A DNA stretch of 64,000 nt from Halorientalis sp. LT38 (GTDB lineage: Archaea; Halobacteriota; Halobacteria; Halobacteriales; Haloarculaceae), in NCBI RefSeq assembly GCF_037031225.1, contig NZ_JAYEZN010000001.1, positions 620,001-684,000 of the forward strand, given 5' to 3'. A program made the translations under genes and the position numbers. Positions 8,752-17,844 of this stretch are shown one piece after another. The first letter of the stretch is position 1. The number at the start of each line of letters is the position of its first letter. The notes under the pieces were generated by a model, which had not been told where the DNA came from, did no database searches, and was given only the letters and a program-made list of their open reading frames with translations.

Positions 8752-9036
8752 TCAGGCCGCGGCCTCGAAGGCGGTACGGAAGTCGTCGGCCTTGTCCATG
8801 ACGCTCTCGGCGCCGGCCTCGAGGGCGTCCAGCGCGTCGACGTCCTCCTCGGTCTTCACAGTGAGGATCGGTTCGGTCTGACCGCCGGACTGTTCGGGGT
8901 TCACGTCGTAGGTCGCGGCCTCGACGCCGTCGGACTCCAGCAGTGCGCCCTTCAGCACGTTCATGAAGGTGTGATCCTCGCCCGCGATCTCGATAGAGAG
9001 CTCCGTATCGGATTTCTCGATGACCCGCAGTTCCAT
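8752..9036 (-). CDS. rpo11: DNA-directed RNA polymerase subunit Rpo11 (L)
   Basis: A 94-residue protein matching archaeal RNA polymerase subunit L/Rpo11, which dimerises with Rpo3 to form the assembly platform of the enzyme. The family signature is clear: [22 protein letters not shown] early, then [23 protein letters not shown] in pieces, and a C-terminal helix with a leucine/aspartate pattern. Length is typical. It is a single-gene unit, convergent with the zinc-ribbon membrane protein. Confidence 0.96.
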   Translation of the reverse strand: MELRVIEKSDTELSIEIAGEDHTFMNVLKGALLESDGVEAATYDVNPEQSGGQTEPILTVKTEEDVDALDALEAGAESVMDKADDFRTAFEAAA

Positions 9037-9222
9037 ACAGGGGGATAGTTACATCCCGGCAATCAGTCTTACGACTGCGAACACGACCGGAAGGCGTAAT
9101 TCCAGGTGCGGGTGGAGAGCAGTTCCCGGGAGCGCCACTGTGCGAGCGGTCAAAAATCGTGCCGGGGTTTCGAACGCCGAGTGGCGCAAAGTATTAGGAG
9201 CGCATGGGACTTGTGTCACGTA

Positions 9223-11637
9223 ATGACGACACGCGCGGTCGAGCAGGTCGACGACTGGGACGCCCGACCGTTCTCGGGCGGGTACGCCGCCCTGCACGAC
9301 CTTGCCGACGAGGAATTCTCCGGTATCGTCGCGGCGGGACCGACGCGACTCTGCATGACGTCGGGGAAGGTGATCGGCGTCCTGGACGGGACGATCGACG
9401 ACTTCGTCGACGCCTCGGGGACCGCCTACGAGGCGCCTTCGCCCGCCTTGCCCCTGCTCGCGGTCATGCAGGACCGCAGCGACGAGGTCCGGGCCCAGTA
9501 CTACACCGAGGAGACGGCCATCGAGGAGGTCGACCGCACGCTCACACAGGGGAACTTCACCGGCTTCGTCGAACTCTCCGAGAACGTCCTCAGCGGCGAC
9601 TACTATCTCGTCTACCACCAGGGGCGCTCGATGAGCGTGGCCTGGGTCGGCGCGAGCGACAACCTCCTGATCGAGGACGAGGCCTTCGAGCAGGCCAACG
9701 ACGAGGTCGGCATCTACGAGGTCCGACCCGTCGACATCGAAGTCCTCGAGATCCCCGAACCGACGGGCGCGGCGGCCGGCGGGGGCGCGGACCCCGACGA
9801 CGGGACGAGCGCGACGGAGACAGAAGGCGCGGAATCCAGTGCGACCGAGGCCGCTGCGACGGCGAGCAGCGCAGAGGTCGATGCGGCGGACTCGGAAGCC
9901 GACGACGCGACGGACGATCCGGCAAGCACGGATTCGGCCGGCGCAGACGCGAGCGACGCGGACACGGACGACGCCGACACGGTCGACGAGGGGGCACCGG
10001 AGACGGCGGACCCCGAGGAAGTCCACGTCGCCGACGCCGAGGCCAGCGACGGGGCGGACGAGCGGGCCGCCGAACCGGAGCCCGCGGCCGAGAGCGACCC
10101 GGCTACCGCTGACGAGTCGGGCGATCCCACGGCGGAGTCGCGGGCCGACGCCCAGTCCGGACGGGACGACGGGAACGAGCACCGGGCGTCGTCCGGGCGA
10201 CGCACGGATCAGCAACCCCGGCAGGAACCGACCGGGACGCAGGAACCGACCAGAACGCAGGAACAGTCGACGAGATCACAGCAGGATCCGGGCGCGCGAC
10301 GGACGCCGGAGCGAGGCGACGCGGGCGTGGCCAAGTCGGGACGCTCCGGCCGTCAGTCCCGGGATTCGGACGCTGCCAGCGTGGCGGACCTGGAGACGCG
10401 GTCGATCCCGTCGCTCGATCCCGAGCGGACGAACGAGCCGGGGAGCGATCAGGCCGATCGGGCGGGGCCGTCGCCGGCCGCGGGCGGTCCGACCCCGCGC
10501 TCGGAAGCGGATCCGGGCGCGGCCACGGGCGGGAATCCGGAACCGACCCCCTCAGGGCGGGTCGATCAGCCGGAGCAGGGGCCGGCGGGTGAGCGCGGGG
10601 CCGGACGCGAGCCCGAGGACGCGGCCGCCCAGGGCGGGCGTGGGAATCCCCAGCCCGAGCCGGCGGAGACCGAGGCGGCCGGAGAGCCGGCGGGAAGCGC
10701 CGACCCCGCCGAGATCGAGGAGCTGGAAGCCAAAGTCGACGAGCGGGAGGCCGAGATCGAGGAACTCGAGTCGGAACTGGAGACCGTCTCCGAGGAACGT
10801 GACGAACTGGCTGCCGAGCGGGACGAACTCGAAGAACGCGTCGAACGGCTCGAACGACGCATCGACGAACTCCGGACGGAGGAGGGCGGCGAGTCGGTCG
10901 CCGACCGCGAGCGACTCGGCCCCGGGGAGGCGATCCAGGGGACGAACCTGTTCGTCCGCTACGAGTCCAAGGGCGAGGCGACGCTGGAGGCCGCCCACGC
11001 GGGGAAGGCCGAAGCCAGCGCCGTCAACGCCAATCTCCAGCTCCAGTACCACACCCAGTTCGAGGCCGACGACGTGGCGGTCGACGGCGAGCCGTTCCAG
11101 GAGTACCTCACCGACACGATCCAGTACCGCTTCGTCGAGTGGGTCGTGCGGGTGCTCCCCTACGAGATCCGCGATACCGGCCACCAGGAGGCGCTCGGAC
11201 CGCTGTACGACGCGCTCCCGCAGATCGACCGGGCGGACCTCAACGGCGCCATCACGGTCCAGTACGAGGAGGACGGGGAACAGCATCGCAGCCAGGAGTC
11301 CTTCGACGTGATCCTCAGAGATCGGATGGGGAACCCGCTGCTGGTGGCGAACATGAACGAGTCACGCCAGCCGGCGAGCCAGGACATGATGGAGGGACTC
11401 ATCGCGGCGGGCCAGCGGGTCGGCGAGTCGAAGGAGTCGCTGACGGGGGCCTTCCTCGTCACGTCGAGTTTCTTCGAGCCGGAGGCGATGGAGGCGGCCG
11501 CCGACGCCACGGGGAGCGGGCTGCTCAGCCGTGACAAGCGGGAGAGCTTCGTGAAACTCTCGCGGAAAGACGGGTTCCACCTCTGCCTGGTCGAAGCCCG
11601 GGAAGAGAAGTTCAACCTCTCCGTACCGGAGATCTAG
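9223..11637 (+). CDS. Large acidic protein: N-terminal domain, disordered linker, coiled coil, C-terminal domain
   Basis: An 804-residue conserved-looking haloarchaeal protein of unknown role. I start at ATG 9223 rather than an earlier in-frame GTG at 9106. Residues 1-185 form a folded domain rich in beta structure. Residues about 185-495 are low-complexity (D, E, A, S, P, G, Q), almost certainly disordered, with a PTGTQEPTRTQEQ-type repeat. A strong heptad coiled coil spans about 497-552 (EIEELEAKVDEREAEIEELE and on). Residues about 565-804 form a second folded domain. There is no signal peptide or transmembrane segment. I believe haloarchaeal homologues carry only a DUF name. Confidence 0.7.
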   Translation: MTTRAVEQVDDWDARPFSGGYAALHDLADEEFSGIVAAGPTRLCMTSGKVIGVLDGTIDDFVDASGTAYEAPSPALPLLAVMQDRSDEVRAQYYTEETAIEEVDRTLTQGNFTGFVELSENVLSGDYYLVYHQGRSMSVAWVGASDNLLIEDEAFEQANDEVGIYEVRPVDIEVLEIPEPTGAAAGGGADPDDGTSATETEGAESSATEAAATASSAEVDAADSEADDATDDPASTDSAGADASDADTDDADTVDEGAPETADPEEVHVADAEASDGADERAAEPEPAAESDPATADESGDPTAESRADAQSGRDDGNEHRASSGRRTDQQPRQEPTGTQEPTRTQEQSTRSQQDPGARRTPERGDAGVAKSGRSGRQSRDSDAASVADLETRSIPSLDPERTNEPGSDQADRAGPSPAAGGPTPRSEADPGAATGGNPEPTPSGRVDQPEQGPAGERGAGREPEDAAAQGGRGNPQPEPAETEAAGEPAGSADPAEIEELEAKVDEREAEIEELESELETVSEERDELAAERDELEERVERLERRIDELRTEEGGESVADRERLGPGEAIQGTNLFVRYESKGEATLEAAHAGKAEASAVNANLQLQYHTQFEADDVAVDGEPFQEYLTDTIQYRFVEWVVRVLPYEIRDTGHQEALGPLYDALPQIDRADLNGAITVQYEEDGEQHRSQESFDVILRDRMGNPLLVANMNESRQPASQDMMEGLIAAGQRVGESKESLTGAFLVTSSFFEPEAMEAAADATGSGLLSRDKRESFVKLSRKDGFHLCLVEAREEKFNLSVPEI

Positions 11638-11639
11638 AG

Positions 11640-11945
11640 CTAGTTCTCGATTTCGGCGACGTCGTCGATCTTCATGTCGTCGAGTTTCTCGACGATCTGG
11701 TCGATCTTCTCGTCCAGGTCGTCGACGAACTCGGAGGTCTGTTCGGTCGTGATTGCACCCTGGCTCGACGGTTCGATGAGGTTCTCCTCTTCGAGGACGC
11801 GCAGCGAGTACCGGACCTTGTGGTGTGGGTAGCCGGTCTCGTTCGACATCTTGACGATGCCGATCGGCTCGTTCTCGATGACCATCCGGAGGACCTGGAG
11901 ATGGCGCTCGAGCATGTCTACTTCCTTCTCAAGCCTGTCTATCAT
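11640..11945 (-). CDS. Winged-helix regulator with C-terminal coiled coil
   Basis: A 101-residue cytoplasmic protein. An N-terminal heptad helix (IDRLEKEVDMLERHLQVLRMV) leads into a winged helix: IGIVKMSNETGYPHHKVRYSLRVLEEENLI in pieces, with recognition helix around HHKVRYSLRVLE. A second coiled helix follows (FVDDLDEKIDQIVEKLDDMK). This is a known type of small haloarchaeal predicted transcription regulator. It converges with the large acidic protein (two bases between stop codons) and diverges from purA. Confidence 0.8.
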   Translation of the reverse strand: MIDRLEKEVDMLERHLQVLRMVIENEPIGIVKMSNETGYPHHKVRYSLRVLEEENLIEPSSQGAITTEQTSEFVDDLDEKIDQIVEKLDDMKIDDVAEIEN

Positions 11946-11965
11946 GGCAATTGTTAACTTGTGTT

Positions 11966-11980
11966 CGCAGGTTTTAAAGG
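11966..11980 (-). promoter_or_regulatory. TATA element of the winged-helix regulator gene
   Basis: On the minus strand the sequence CCTTTAAAACC lies about 30 bases upstream of the ATG at 11945. This is the distance expected for a leaderless archaeal transcript. Confidence 0.55.
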
Positions 11981-12122
11981 TTGCTGTCCGGCGTACTTAA
12001 AGAAGCGCCTCAAATTACCTATTCGACGGGTGTGGGTTTAAATCTTTGTATGATACCACACGGCACGCGGGTCGAAACGGCCGTTCCGGACTCGCGGCAG
12101 GCGGACTCCGAGCCGACCGTAA

Positions 12123-12134
12123 CCGGTTTATCGG
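12123..12134 (+). promoter_or_regulatory. TATA element of purA
   Basis: CCGGTTTATCGG lies about 26 bases ahead of the ATG at 12155, fitting a leaderless transcript. A second TATA-like run (GGGTTTAAATC near 12035-12045) lies further up and could give a longer leader. This spacing supports starting PurA at 12155. Confidence 0.55.
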
Positions 12135-12154
12135 GACCGGCAGAAAGCCCGTTC

Positions 12155-13531
12155 ATGACCGTAACTATCGTTGGGTCCCAGCTGGGCGACGAGGGCAAAG
12201 GCGGCATCGTCGACCTCTACGGCGACGCCGCCGACGTCGTCGTCCGCTACCAGGGCGGCGACAACGCCGGTCACACTGTCGTCGAGGGCGACGAGGAGTA
12301 CAAGCTGTCGCTCGTCCCCAGTGGGGCCGTTCGCGGGAAAGTCGGCGTGCTCGGCAACGGGTGCGTCGTCAACCCCCGCACGCTGTTCGACGAACTCGAC
12401 GCGCTCAGAGAGCGCGGGCTCGACCCCGACGTGCGCGTCGCCGAGCGCGCACACGTCATTCTCCCCTATCACCGGGTGCTGGACGGTATCGAGGAGGAAG
12501 TCAAGAGCGAGACCGACGACGAGGTCGGCACGACCGGGCGCGGCATCGGGCCCACCTACGAGGACAAGGCCGGCCGCCGCGGCGTCCGGATCGGTGACCT
12601 GCTGGCGCCCGAGGTGCTCCGCGACCGCCTCGAGTACGCCGTCCCGCAGAAACGCGCCCTCGTCGAGGACGTCTACGGACTCGACGTCGCCGACCTCGAG
12701 GACCCCGAGGCCTTCGACGTCGACGCCCTCTACGAGGAGTTCAGCGAGTTCGGCCGCCGACTGGACGAGGAGGGGATGACCGTCAACGCCGGCGAGTTCC
12801 TCGCCAGCGCCATCGACGACGGCGAGAACGTCATCTTCGAGGGCGCCCAGGGGACGATCATCGACATCGACCACGGCAACTACCCCTTCGTCACGTCCTC
12901 GAACCCGACGGCGGGCGGCGCCTGCACCGGGACCGGCCTCGCCCCGGGCCTCGTCGGCGACGGCGAAGTGATCGGCATCGTCAAGGCCTACCTGACCCGC
13001 GTCGGGAGCGGCCCGATGCCCACCGAACTCGGCGGCGTCGTCGGCGACACGCCGGGCTACGAGGAACAGGGCGAAGGGGACGAGGAGGAACTCGCGACCT
13101 ACATCCGCGAAGAGGGCGACGAGTACGGGACCGTGACGGGCCGGCCGCGCCGCGTCGGCTGGCTCGACGTCCCGATGCTCCGCCACGCGACGCGAGCCAG
13201 CGGGTTCACCGGCCTCGCGGTCAACCACGTCGACACGCTCGCCGGCCTCGACGAACTCAACGTGGGTCACACCTACACGCTCGACGGCGAGGAACTCCGG
13301 ACCATGCCGGCCACCACCGAGCAGTGGGCCGACTGCGAGGTCAACCTCCGATCCTTCGACGGCTGGCCCGAGCAGGACTGGGAAGCCGTCGCGAGCGAGG
13401 GCTACGACGCGCTCCACGAGAACGCCCGCGCCTACCTGGACTACCTCAGCGAGGAACTCGACGCGCCGATCTACGCGGTCGGCGTCGGCCCGGGTCGCTC
13501 CCAGACCATCGTCCGCGAGCGGCCGTTCTGA
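12155..13531 (+). CDS. purA: Adenylosuccinate synthase
   Basis: A 458-residue enzyme that joins IMP and aspartate using GTP to make adenylosuccinate, the first committed step to AMP. Signatures: the N-terminal GSQLGDEGKGG phosphate loop, GGDNAGHTVV, GRGIGPTYEDKAGRRGVR and EGAQGTIIDIDHGNYPFVTSS. I use ATG 12155, which puts the conserved motif at residue 7. An in-frame ATG at 12050 would add a 35-residue tail not expected in the family. purL and hpt lie elsewhere in the window; here purA stands alone. Confidence 0.97.
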   Translation: MTVTIVGSQLGDEGKGGIVDLYGDAADVVVRYQGGDNAGHTVVEGDEEYKLSLVPSGAVRGKVGVLGNGCVVNPRTLFDELDALRERGLDPDVRVAERAHVILPYHRVLDGIEEEVKSETDDEVGTTGRGIGPTYEDKAGRRGVRIGDLLAPEVLRDRLEYAVPQKRALVEDVYGLDVADLEDPEAFDVDALYEEFSEFGRRLDEEGMTVNAGEFLASAIDDGENVIFEGAQGTIIDIDHGNYPFVTSSNPTAGGACTGTGLAPGLVGDGEVIGIVKAYLTRVGSGPMPTELGGVVGDTPGYEEQGEGDEEELATYIREEGDEYGTVTGRPRRVGWLDVPMLRHATRASGFTGLAVNHVDTLAGLDELNVGHTYTLDGEELRTMPATTEQWADCEVNLRSFDGWPEQDWEAVASEGYDALHENARAYLDYLSEELDAPIYAVGVGPGRSQTIVRERPF

Positions 13532-13894
13532 TCACCGACAGAGCACGTCGTCTTCCAGTTCTCGGACCGCGGCGAGCACCGCCTCGGCGTCGCCCCGGTC
13601 CACGCCGCAGGCGTCGAGGCTCGCACCGAGGTGGTCGACGACCACCTCGAAGTCCGACTGCGTGAGCCCGAGGTGTTCGTGTGCGGCGCGCATGTTCGCC
13701 CCGTCGTACTCGACCGGGCCACCGGCGACCTGACTGATGAACAGCCGCTGGTGGCGACGCTGGCGCTCCATGTCCACGTCCTCGAAGAACGGGCGCATCC
13801 GCTCGTCGTCGAGCATCCGGTCGTAGAAGTCGTCGACGACCGCCTCGATACCGTCCGATCCACCCAGCCGATCGTAGAGGGTCTCGGCCTCCAT
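13532..13894 (-). CDS. Truncated haemoglobin (group I-like)
   Basis: A 120-residue globin of the 2-over-2 class. It begins LYDRLGGSDGIEAVVDDFYDRML, here LYDRLGGSDGI, the standard start of group I truncated globins. It continues with MRPFFEDVDMERQRRHQRLFI and AAHEHLGLTQSDFEVVVDHL, where HEHLGL holds the proximal His. Such proteins bind oxygen or NO. It is convergent with purA: its stop codon begins at the very next base after the purA stop, leaving no room for separate terminators. Confidence 0.9.
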   Translation of the reverse strand: MEAETLYDRLGGSDGIEAVVDDFYDRMLDDERMRPFFEDVDMERQRRHQRLFISQVAGGPVEYDGANMRAAHEHLGLTQSDFEVVVDHLGASLDACGVDRGDAEAVLAAVRELEDDVLCR

Positions 13895-14052
13895 ACGAGA
13901 GCTCGGGGGGTGCGGGTCCGAAATAGCTGGCGTAAACGAGTGGCAGACGGCGTCTGCGTTGCGAATCCGTTCGGCAAAGGGATTACGTGTGGATCCGGCC
14001 CCGGGATGGACGCGTCCGGCACGTTTTTGCCCGGCCCCGCCGCAGATGAACT

Positions 14053-14247
14053 ATGCGCGAGGACCTGATGGACATCATCTGCTGTCCGCTCGATAAACAC
14101 GACCTCGAACTGGAGGTCGACAGCCGCGAGGACGACGAGATCCTCGACGGCCGACTCGTCTGCACCGAGTGCGGCGAGGAGTATCCCATCGAGGACGGCA
14201 TCCCGAACCTGCTGCCGCCGGACATGCGCGAAGAGACCCCGGCGTAG
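14053..14247 (+). CDS. Trm112-family zinc protein (methyltransferase partner)
   Basis: A 64-residue protein with DIICCPLDKHDLEL at the start and CTECGEEYPIEDGIPNLLP at the end, the layout of Trm112/YcaR-like proteins. In archaea Trm112 activates and stabilises several SAM methyltransferases acting on RNA and translation factors (known for Haloferax). Cysteines at 10-11 and in CTEC could bind zinc. A TATA-like GTTTTTGCCC lies about 28 bases upstream of the ATG. Alternative: a free-standing member without partner. Confidence 0.82.
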   Translation: MREDLMDIICCPLDKHDLELEVDSREDDEILDGRLVCTECGEEYPIEDGIPNLLPPDMREETPA

Positions 14248-14285
14248 GCTGAACCTTTTTCTCCCCGCCACGCGGAGGTGTCCGT

Positions 14286-14861
14286 GTGCCCGAAGAGTTA
14301 CCCGTGCAAGTGAACCGTCGGGAGCGCAACTCCATGGAGATCCCGGCGGCCATCGAGACCGACGACTCCTTCGTCATCAGGGTCCACAACCACGGGAACG
14401 CGAGCCGGGTCCACGTCCACCTCGACGAGCGCCTGTCGGCCGTCGCCTCGCTCCCGGAGACCAACTTCTACGTGGAGGCCAACGGCACCACCGACATCCC
14501 GGTCAGCGTCCACGAACACCGCCCCGTCCGCGGGAAGATCAAGCTCTCGACCGGCTACGGCGCGACGACGCGCTGGGTCGACGTCGAACTGGTCGAACCC
14601 GACGACACCGGGACCGTCGAGGTCGACGAGAGCCTCGCTGAACCCCAGGGCGGCGAGACAGACGCCGACGCCGGGACCGCCGAAGCTGGGTCCGCGTCGC
14701 TGCTCACCGAGCGGCCCGAGTTGCCGGTCCTCGCGCTCGGACTGCTGGCGGTCGCGGTCGCCATCGGGGCGGCGACGGTCTTCGAGAGCGGCGCGGTGGC
14801 CGCCGGCGCGGTGATCGTCTTCGTCGCCGTCGTCGTCGCGGGCGTCCTCCTGGTCCGCTAG
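14286..14861 (+). CDS. Conserved haloarchaeal membrane protein with beta-rich N-terminal domain
   Basis: A 191-residue protein with GTG start. Residues 1-115 look like an immunoglobulin-like beta domain (VIRVHNHGNASRVHVHLDE, VSVHEHRPVRGKIKLSTGYG). An acidic linker of about 25 residues follows, then two hydrophobic segments at about 146-165 and 168-190 forming a hairpin in the membrane. No signal peptide is seen, so the domain may be cytoplasmic. Function unknown. Its stop overlaps the stop of the convergent DR2241-type gene. Confidence 0.65.
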   Translation: MPEELPVQVNRRERNSMEIPAAIETDDSFVIRVHNHGNASRVHVHLDERLSAVASLPETNFYVEANGTTDIPVSVHEHRPVRGKIKLSTGYGATTRWVDVELVEPDDTGTVEVDESLAEPQGGETDADAGTAEAGSASLLTERPELPVLALGLLAVAVAIGAATVFESGAVAAGAVIVFVAVVVAGVLLVR

Positions 14862-15943
14862 TCCTCGGTCTCGACGCCACAGAGGTTGCCCTCGTCGTCG
14901 AACAGCTTGGCCCGGAGGTAGCGCGTCCGGTACCGGTTGGCGCCCTCGTAGACGTCGGCCTCCCTGATCTCCTCGGTCCGGCCGTCGGCGACCGCGTCGA
15001 CGATGGCCTCGAGCTGGTCCTTCTCGCTCGGCGTGAGCTCGAACTCGTAGGTCCGTGACTCCTCGCCCTCGAGTTTCGTCCACTGCCGGGCCGCGGAGAC
15101 GACGAGCGAACACGGTTCCCGGCAGGGGAAGGCGCCGTCGCCGCCGTCGACGTCGAGGTCGGTCTCGTCGTCGTACTCCCACTCGCGGCGCTTGAGACAC
15201 TGGGAGTCGTCACAGCAGGCCTCGGCGACCCAGTTCACGTGTTCGTGGCCCTCCTGGCGGTTCCAGGTCTCGATCACGCCGTAGATGCCGCTCTGGCGCC
15301 CCATCGTCTCCGTCCAGTGGTCGACGTCGAGGTCGCCCTCCCGTTCGCGGTGCCAGTTGACCACGGTCGCCGGGTAGACGAAATCGACCGTGCTGACGAG
15401 CTCTCCGGGGTCGAGGTCGGCGAAGACCCACCCGTCCCGGAGCGTCGGCGCGGTCTTCAGCGGTCGGTACCGACCGCGGTCGTCGCGTTTCGCCAGTTCG
15501 CGGGCGTCCAGCGGGTCCTCGTGGCGCTCCAGATCCCCGACGGGTGCGTCGACGTCGTCGACGTGGCGCACCTCGTAGCGCCGGTCACCGTCGTCGTCCC
15601 CTTCGACGGACAGGCGCAACTGGCCCCACTCGCGGCCCGTTCCCTCGGCCAGTCGCTCGTATCGCTCGGGCACGGGCGTCTCGTCGGCCCCTTCGAGCCA
15701 GCGCAGGTAGGCGCGGTCGGCGGGGGCGTCGGGCGCGACGTGCTCCCAGAAGTGCCAGTTCGTGACGTAGGCCGAGTGGTCGGCGGCCACGTCGCGTAGC
15801 GCGGACTCGGAGAGTCCATCGCGTTCGATCTCCGGCGTTCGGAAGCGGTAGCCCGCCGTCGCGGCCTCGACCCGGAGGCCGTCGCAGTCGACGCCGTCCT
15901 CGTCAGCGGCTGCAAGCAGCCGGCGCACCGCCGTCTCGCTCAT
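14858..15943 (-). CDS. DR2241-family protein (putative iron-sulfur partner of CbiX)
   Basis: A 361-residue cytoplasmic protein I assign to the DR2241 family, whose members carry a 4Fe-4S type domain and are fused to or near CbiX chelatases. It has a Cys cluster (EACCDDSQCLKRREW, then FPCREPCSLVV) and the family-like ETWNRQEGHEHVNWVAEA. cbiX itself lies 2.4 kb further at 18310. I choose ATG 15943; an in-frame GTG at 16015 sits inside the TATA-like sequence and is less likely. Assignment is from memory of the family, so moderate. Confidence 0.65.
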   Translation of the reverse strand: MSETAVRRLLAAADEDGVDCDGLRVEAATAGYRFRTPEIERDGLSESALRDVAADHSAYVTNWHFWEHVAPDAPADRAYLRWLEGADETPVPERYERLAEGTGREWGQLRLSVEGDDDGDRRYEVRHVDDVDAPVGDLERHEDPLDARELAKRDDRGRYRPLKTAPTLRDGWVFADLDPGELVSTVDFVYPATVVNWHREREGDLDVDHWTETMGRQSGIYGVIETWNRQEGHEHVNWVAEACCDDSQCLKRREWEYDDETDLDVDGGDGAFPCREPCSLVVSAARQWTKLEGEESRTYEFELTPSEKDQLEAIVDAVADGRTEEIREADVYEGANRYRTRYLRAKLFDDEGNLCGVETED

Positions 15944-16012
15944 GTCCGGTGGCAGGGCTGCCAGCCGAAAAACTCCGTCGTTCCCGCCGTCGCCCGCCGC
16001 CAGCCCAGTACT

Positions 16013-16027
16013 CACATATATATTTTG
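16013..16027 (-). promoter_or_regulatory. TATA element of the DR2241-family gene
   Basis: The minus strand reads AAAATATATATGTGAG just upstream of the gene. It is the strongest AT run in this intergenic region. Transcription would begin near 15995, giving a leader of about 50 bases to ATG 15943. Confidence 0.5.
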
Positions 16028-16288
16028 GGCCGAACTTCCGGGTCGGAAACGCCGAGTCCCCCTTTAGGTGGGACGACGGCCTACGGGGAAGTGCATGGTT
16101 CCGCGCTGACGCCGGTTCGGTTCGCTGCCCCGAACAGAGCGGTCTCCCGCGACCATGCTTCGGTCCTCCACGACGGCCGACCCGCCGTCGCCCCCCTCTT
16201 TCGCGGCGGGTCGACTACCGTCACCGATCGTCGCCGACTCGCGTCTCGAAACGACTATCAATTAGCTATCCATTTCATCGCACAACGG

Positions 16289-17503
16289 ATGGCGTCCAGA
16301 TTCGTCACCCCGAAACGCCTCGTCGTCGCGGTCGTGGTGCTGGTCGGGGTGTTCGGTGTGTTCGGACTCGTCCAGACGGGCGCGGAGGAGCCGGAGTCTG
16401 CGACGCAGATCGGCGCGAACGCCGCCGAGCGATTCGCGTCGATCGACGGGCTCAACGCGACGCGACGGACCGTCGTGACGGGCGGCGACGAGACCCACGA
16501 GTCGGTCCACCGCGTGTCGCTACGACCCACCGACGGGCTGTTTCGCGAGCGACTGGTACGCGGGCCGGGACCGGCCAACAACGTGACCGTCTCGAACGGC
16601 TCGGTGATGTGGTGGCGGAACCGCCACTCGGGGAACGTGACGCGGCTCGATTTGAGCAGTACCGACCGCCCGACGGAGCGCACGCAGGGCGAGCGCATCG
16701 CGGATCTGTTCTCGCGGCTGAACGTCACGGAGTCGGGGGCCGGGACGGCGGCCACACCGACGCCGGGGATCGATCCGCTACCCTCGGTCCCCGAGTCCGG
16801 CGCTCCCCAGGGCGCACGGGCCGGGGAGACCACGGCCGAGATGCGCGACGCGGCCTTCGGGGTCAGGTACAACGGGACCGACACCGTCGACGGGCGCACG
16901 GTGTACGTCCTCTCGATCACGCCGCGCAACGAGTCGCTGGTCGACGAGTACGAGCAACGGCTCTGGGTGGACGCGGAGCGGTTCTTCCCGCTGAAACGCG
17001 AAACCGCGTGGATGGCCGACGGCGAACGCCACTCGCAGACGGTGATCTACGAGAACGTGACCTTCGACCCGGGGCTGTCGGACTCGGTGTTCGAGTACGA
17101 CTCGCCGGCCGACGCGTCGGTCGAGCGCAAGGACCAGCCCCGCATCGACACGTACTCGTCGACGGCAGCGTTGCGGTCCCAGACGAACTTCTCCGTGCCG
17201 GAGCCGACGCTGCCGTCGACCTTCACACTGCAGTACGCCTCCCGGAGCGACGGTCGCGGGATCACGAACGTCGGCCTCCGCTACGCGAACGCGACCAGTC
17301 GCGTGACCGTGACCAAGGCCACGATCAGTTCCTCGTCCGAGGGCGACTGGCAGGTGTCGATCGGCGATCGAAGCGCCGACGTCCGGGTCGGGTACACGAA
17401 CTACGTCACCTGGTCGTGCGACGGCTACTACTACAAGGTGTTCAGCGAGGACCTCGGTCCGGACCTGCTGATCGAGATCGCGAGATCCGTCGGGTGTGAG
17501 TGA
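16289..17503 (+). CDS. Membrane-anchored LolA-like (outer surface) protein
   Basis: A 404-residue protein. An N-terminal hydrophobic segment (about 9-28, VVAVVVLVGVFGVFGLV) anchors or exports it. The body resembles the LolA/DUF2092-like half-barrel found on haloarchaeal surfaces: SIDGLNATRRTVV, then MWWRNRHSGNVTRLDL, and LWVDAERFFPLKRET. A C-terminal DUF4367-like part contains TNVGLRYANATSRVTVTKA. Several Asn-X-Ser/Thr sites could be glycosylated. ATG 16289 is chosen because it precedes the hydrophobic segment. True substrate unknown. Confidence 0.68.
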   Translation: MASRFVTPKRLVVAVVVLVGVFGVFGLVQTGAEEPESATQIGANAAERFASIDGLNATRRTVVTGGDETHESVHRVSLRPTDGLFRERLVRGPGPANNVTVSNGSVMWWRNRHSGNVTRLDLSSTDRPTERTQGERIADLFSRLNVTESGAGTAATPTPGIDPLPSVPESGAPQGARAGETTAEMRDAAFGVRYNGTDTVDGRTVYVLSITPRNESLVDEYEQRLWVDAERFFPLKRETAWMADGERHSQTVIYENVTFDPGLSDSVFEYDSPADASVERKDQPRIDTYSSTAALRSQTNFSVPEPTLPSTFTLQYASRSDGRGITNVGLRYANATSRVTVTKATISSSSEGDWQVSIGDRSADVRVGYTNYVTWSCDGYYYKVFSEDLGPDLLIEIARSVGCE

Positions 17504-17533
17504 GCGTCGACCGCGAGGCCCACCGGCCTCGGA

Positions 17534-17842
17534 TTACCGCTTGTGCAGCGAGTAGGCGATGAAGGAGACGCCGAGGAACTGCAGGAACCGCGTCAGGATC
17601 ACGAGCGGCTGCTCGAAGCGCAGGGGGAGGATCCCCTGCTGGAGGAGGAGGGAGCCTATAAAGGAGAGGCCGAAGGCCACCGCCGTGAGGAGGAACAGGC
17701 CGATGGAGAGGTACTGCATCGGCCGGCTGTCGTGGCGGCGGAACCCGCGGTAGGCCTGGTAGCCCACGTAGCCGCCGACGAGGACCGAGCCCAGCGACAG
17801 CCCGAGGATCAGCCAGTAGGACAGCTGTGCGATCCCGATCAT
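17534..17842 (-). CDS. Small membrane protein paired with wHTH regulator
   Basis: A 102-residue protein with three transmembrane helices (about 8-28, 43-64, 76-98) and a basic QAYRGFRRHDSRPMQYLSIG loop. It starts two bases after the stop of the upstream regulator, so the two form an operon. This pairing of a HTH_20/ArsR-like protein with a three-helix membrane protein is common in haloarchaea; I believe it is the DUF7521 family. It may sense a membrane signal for the regulator; that is inference. Confidence 0.7.
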   Translation of the reverse strand: MIGIAQLSYWLILGLSLGSVLVGGYVGYQAYRGFRRHDSRPMQYLSIGLFLLTAVAFGLSFIGSLLLQQGILPLRFEQPLVILTRFLQFLGVSFIAYSLHKR

Positions 17843-17844
17843 GG

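Noticed and set aside
12050-12154. Upstream ATG extending PurA by 35 residues
   Set aside because: The extension is unlike the family, and a TATA box at the right distance supports the ATG at 12155.
16015-16015. GTG start for the DR2241-family gene
   Set aside because: It lies within the TATA-like run AAAATATATATGTG; ATG 15943 is more likely, though not proven.
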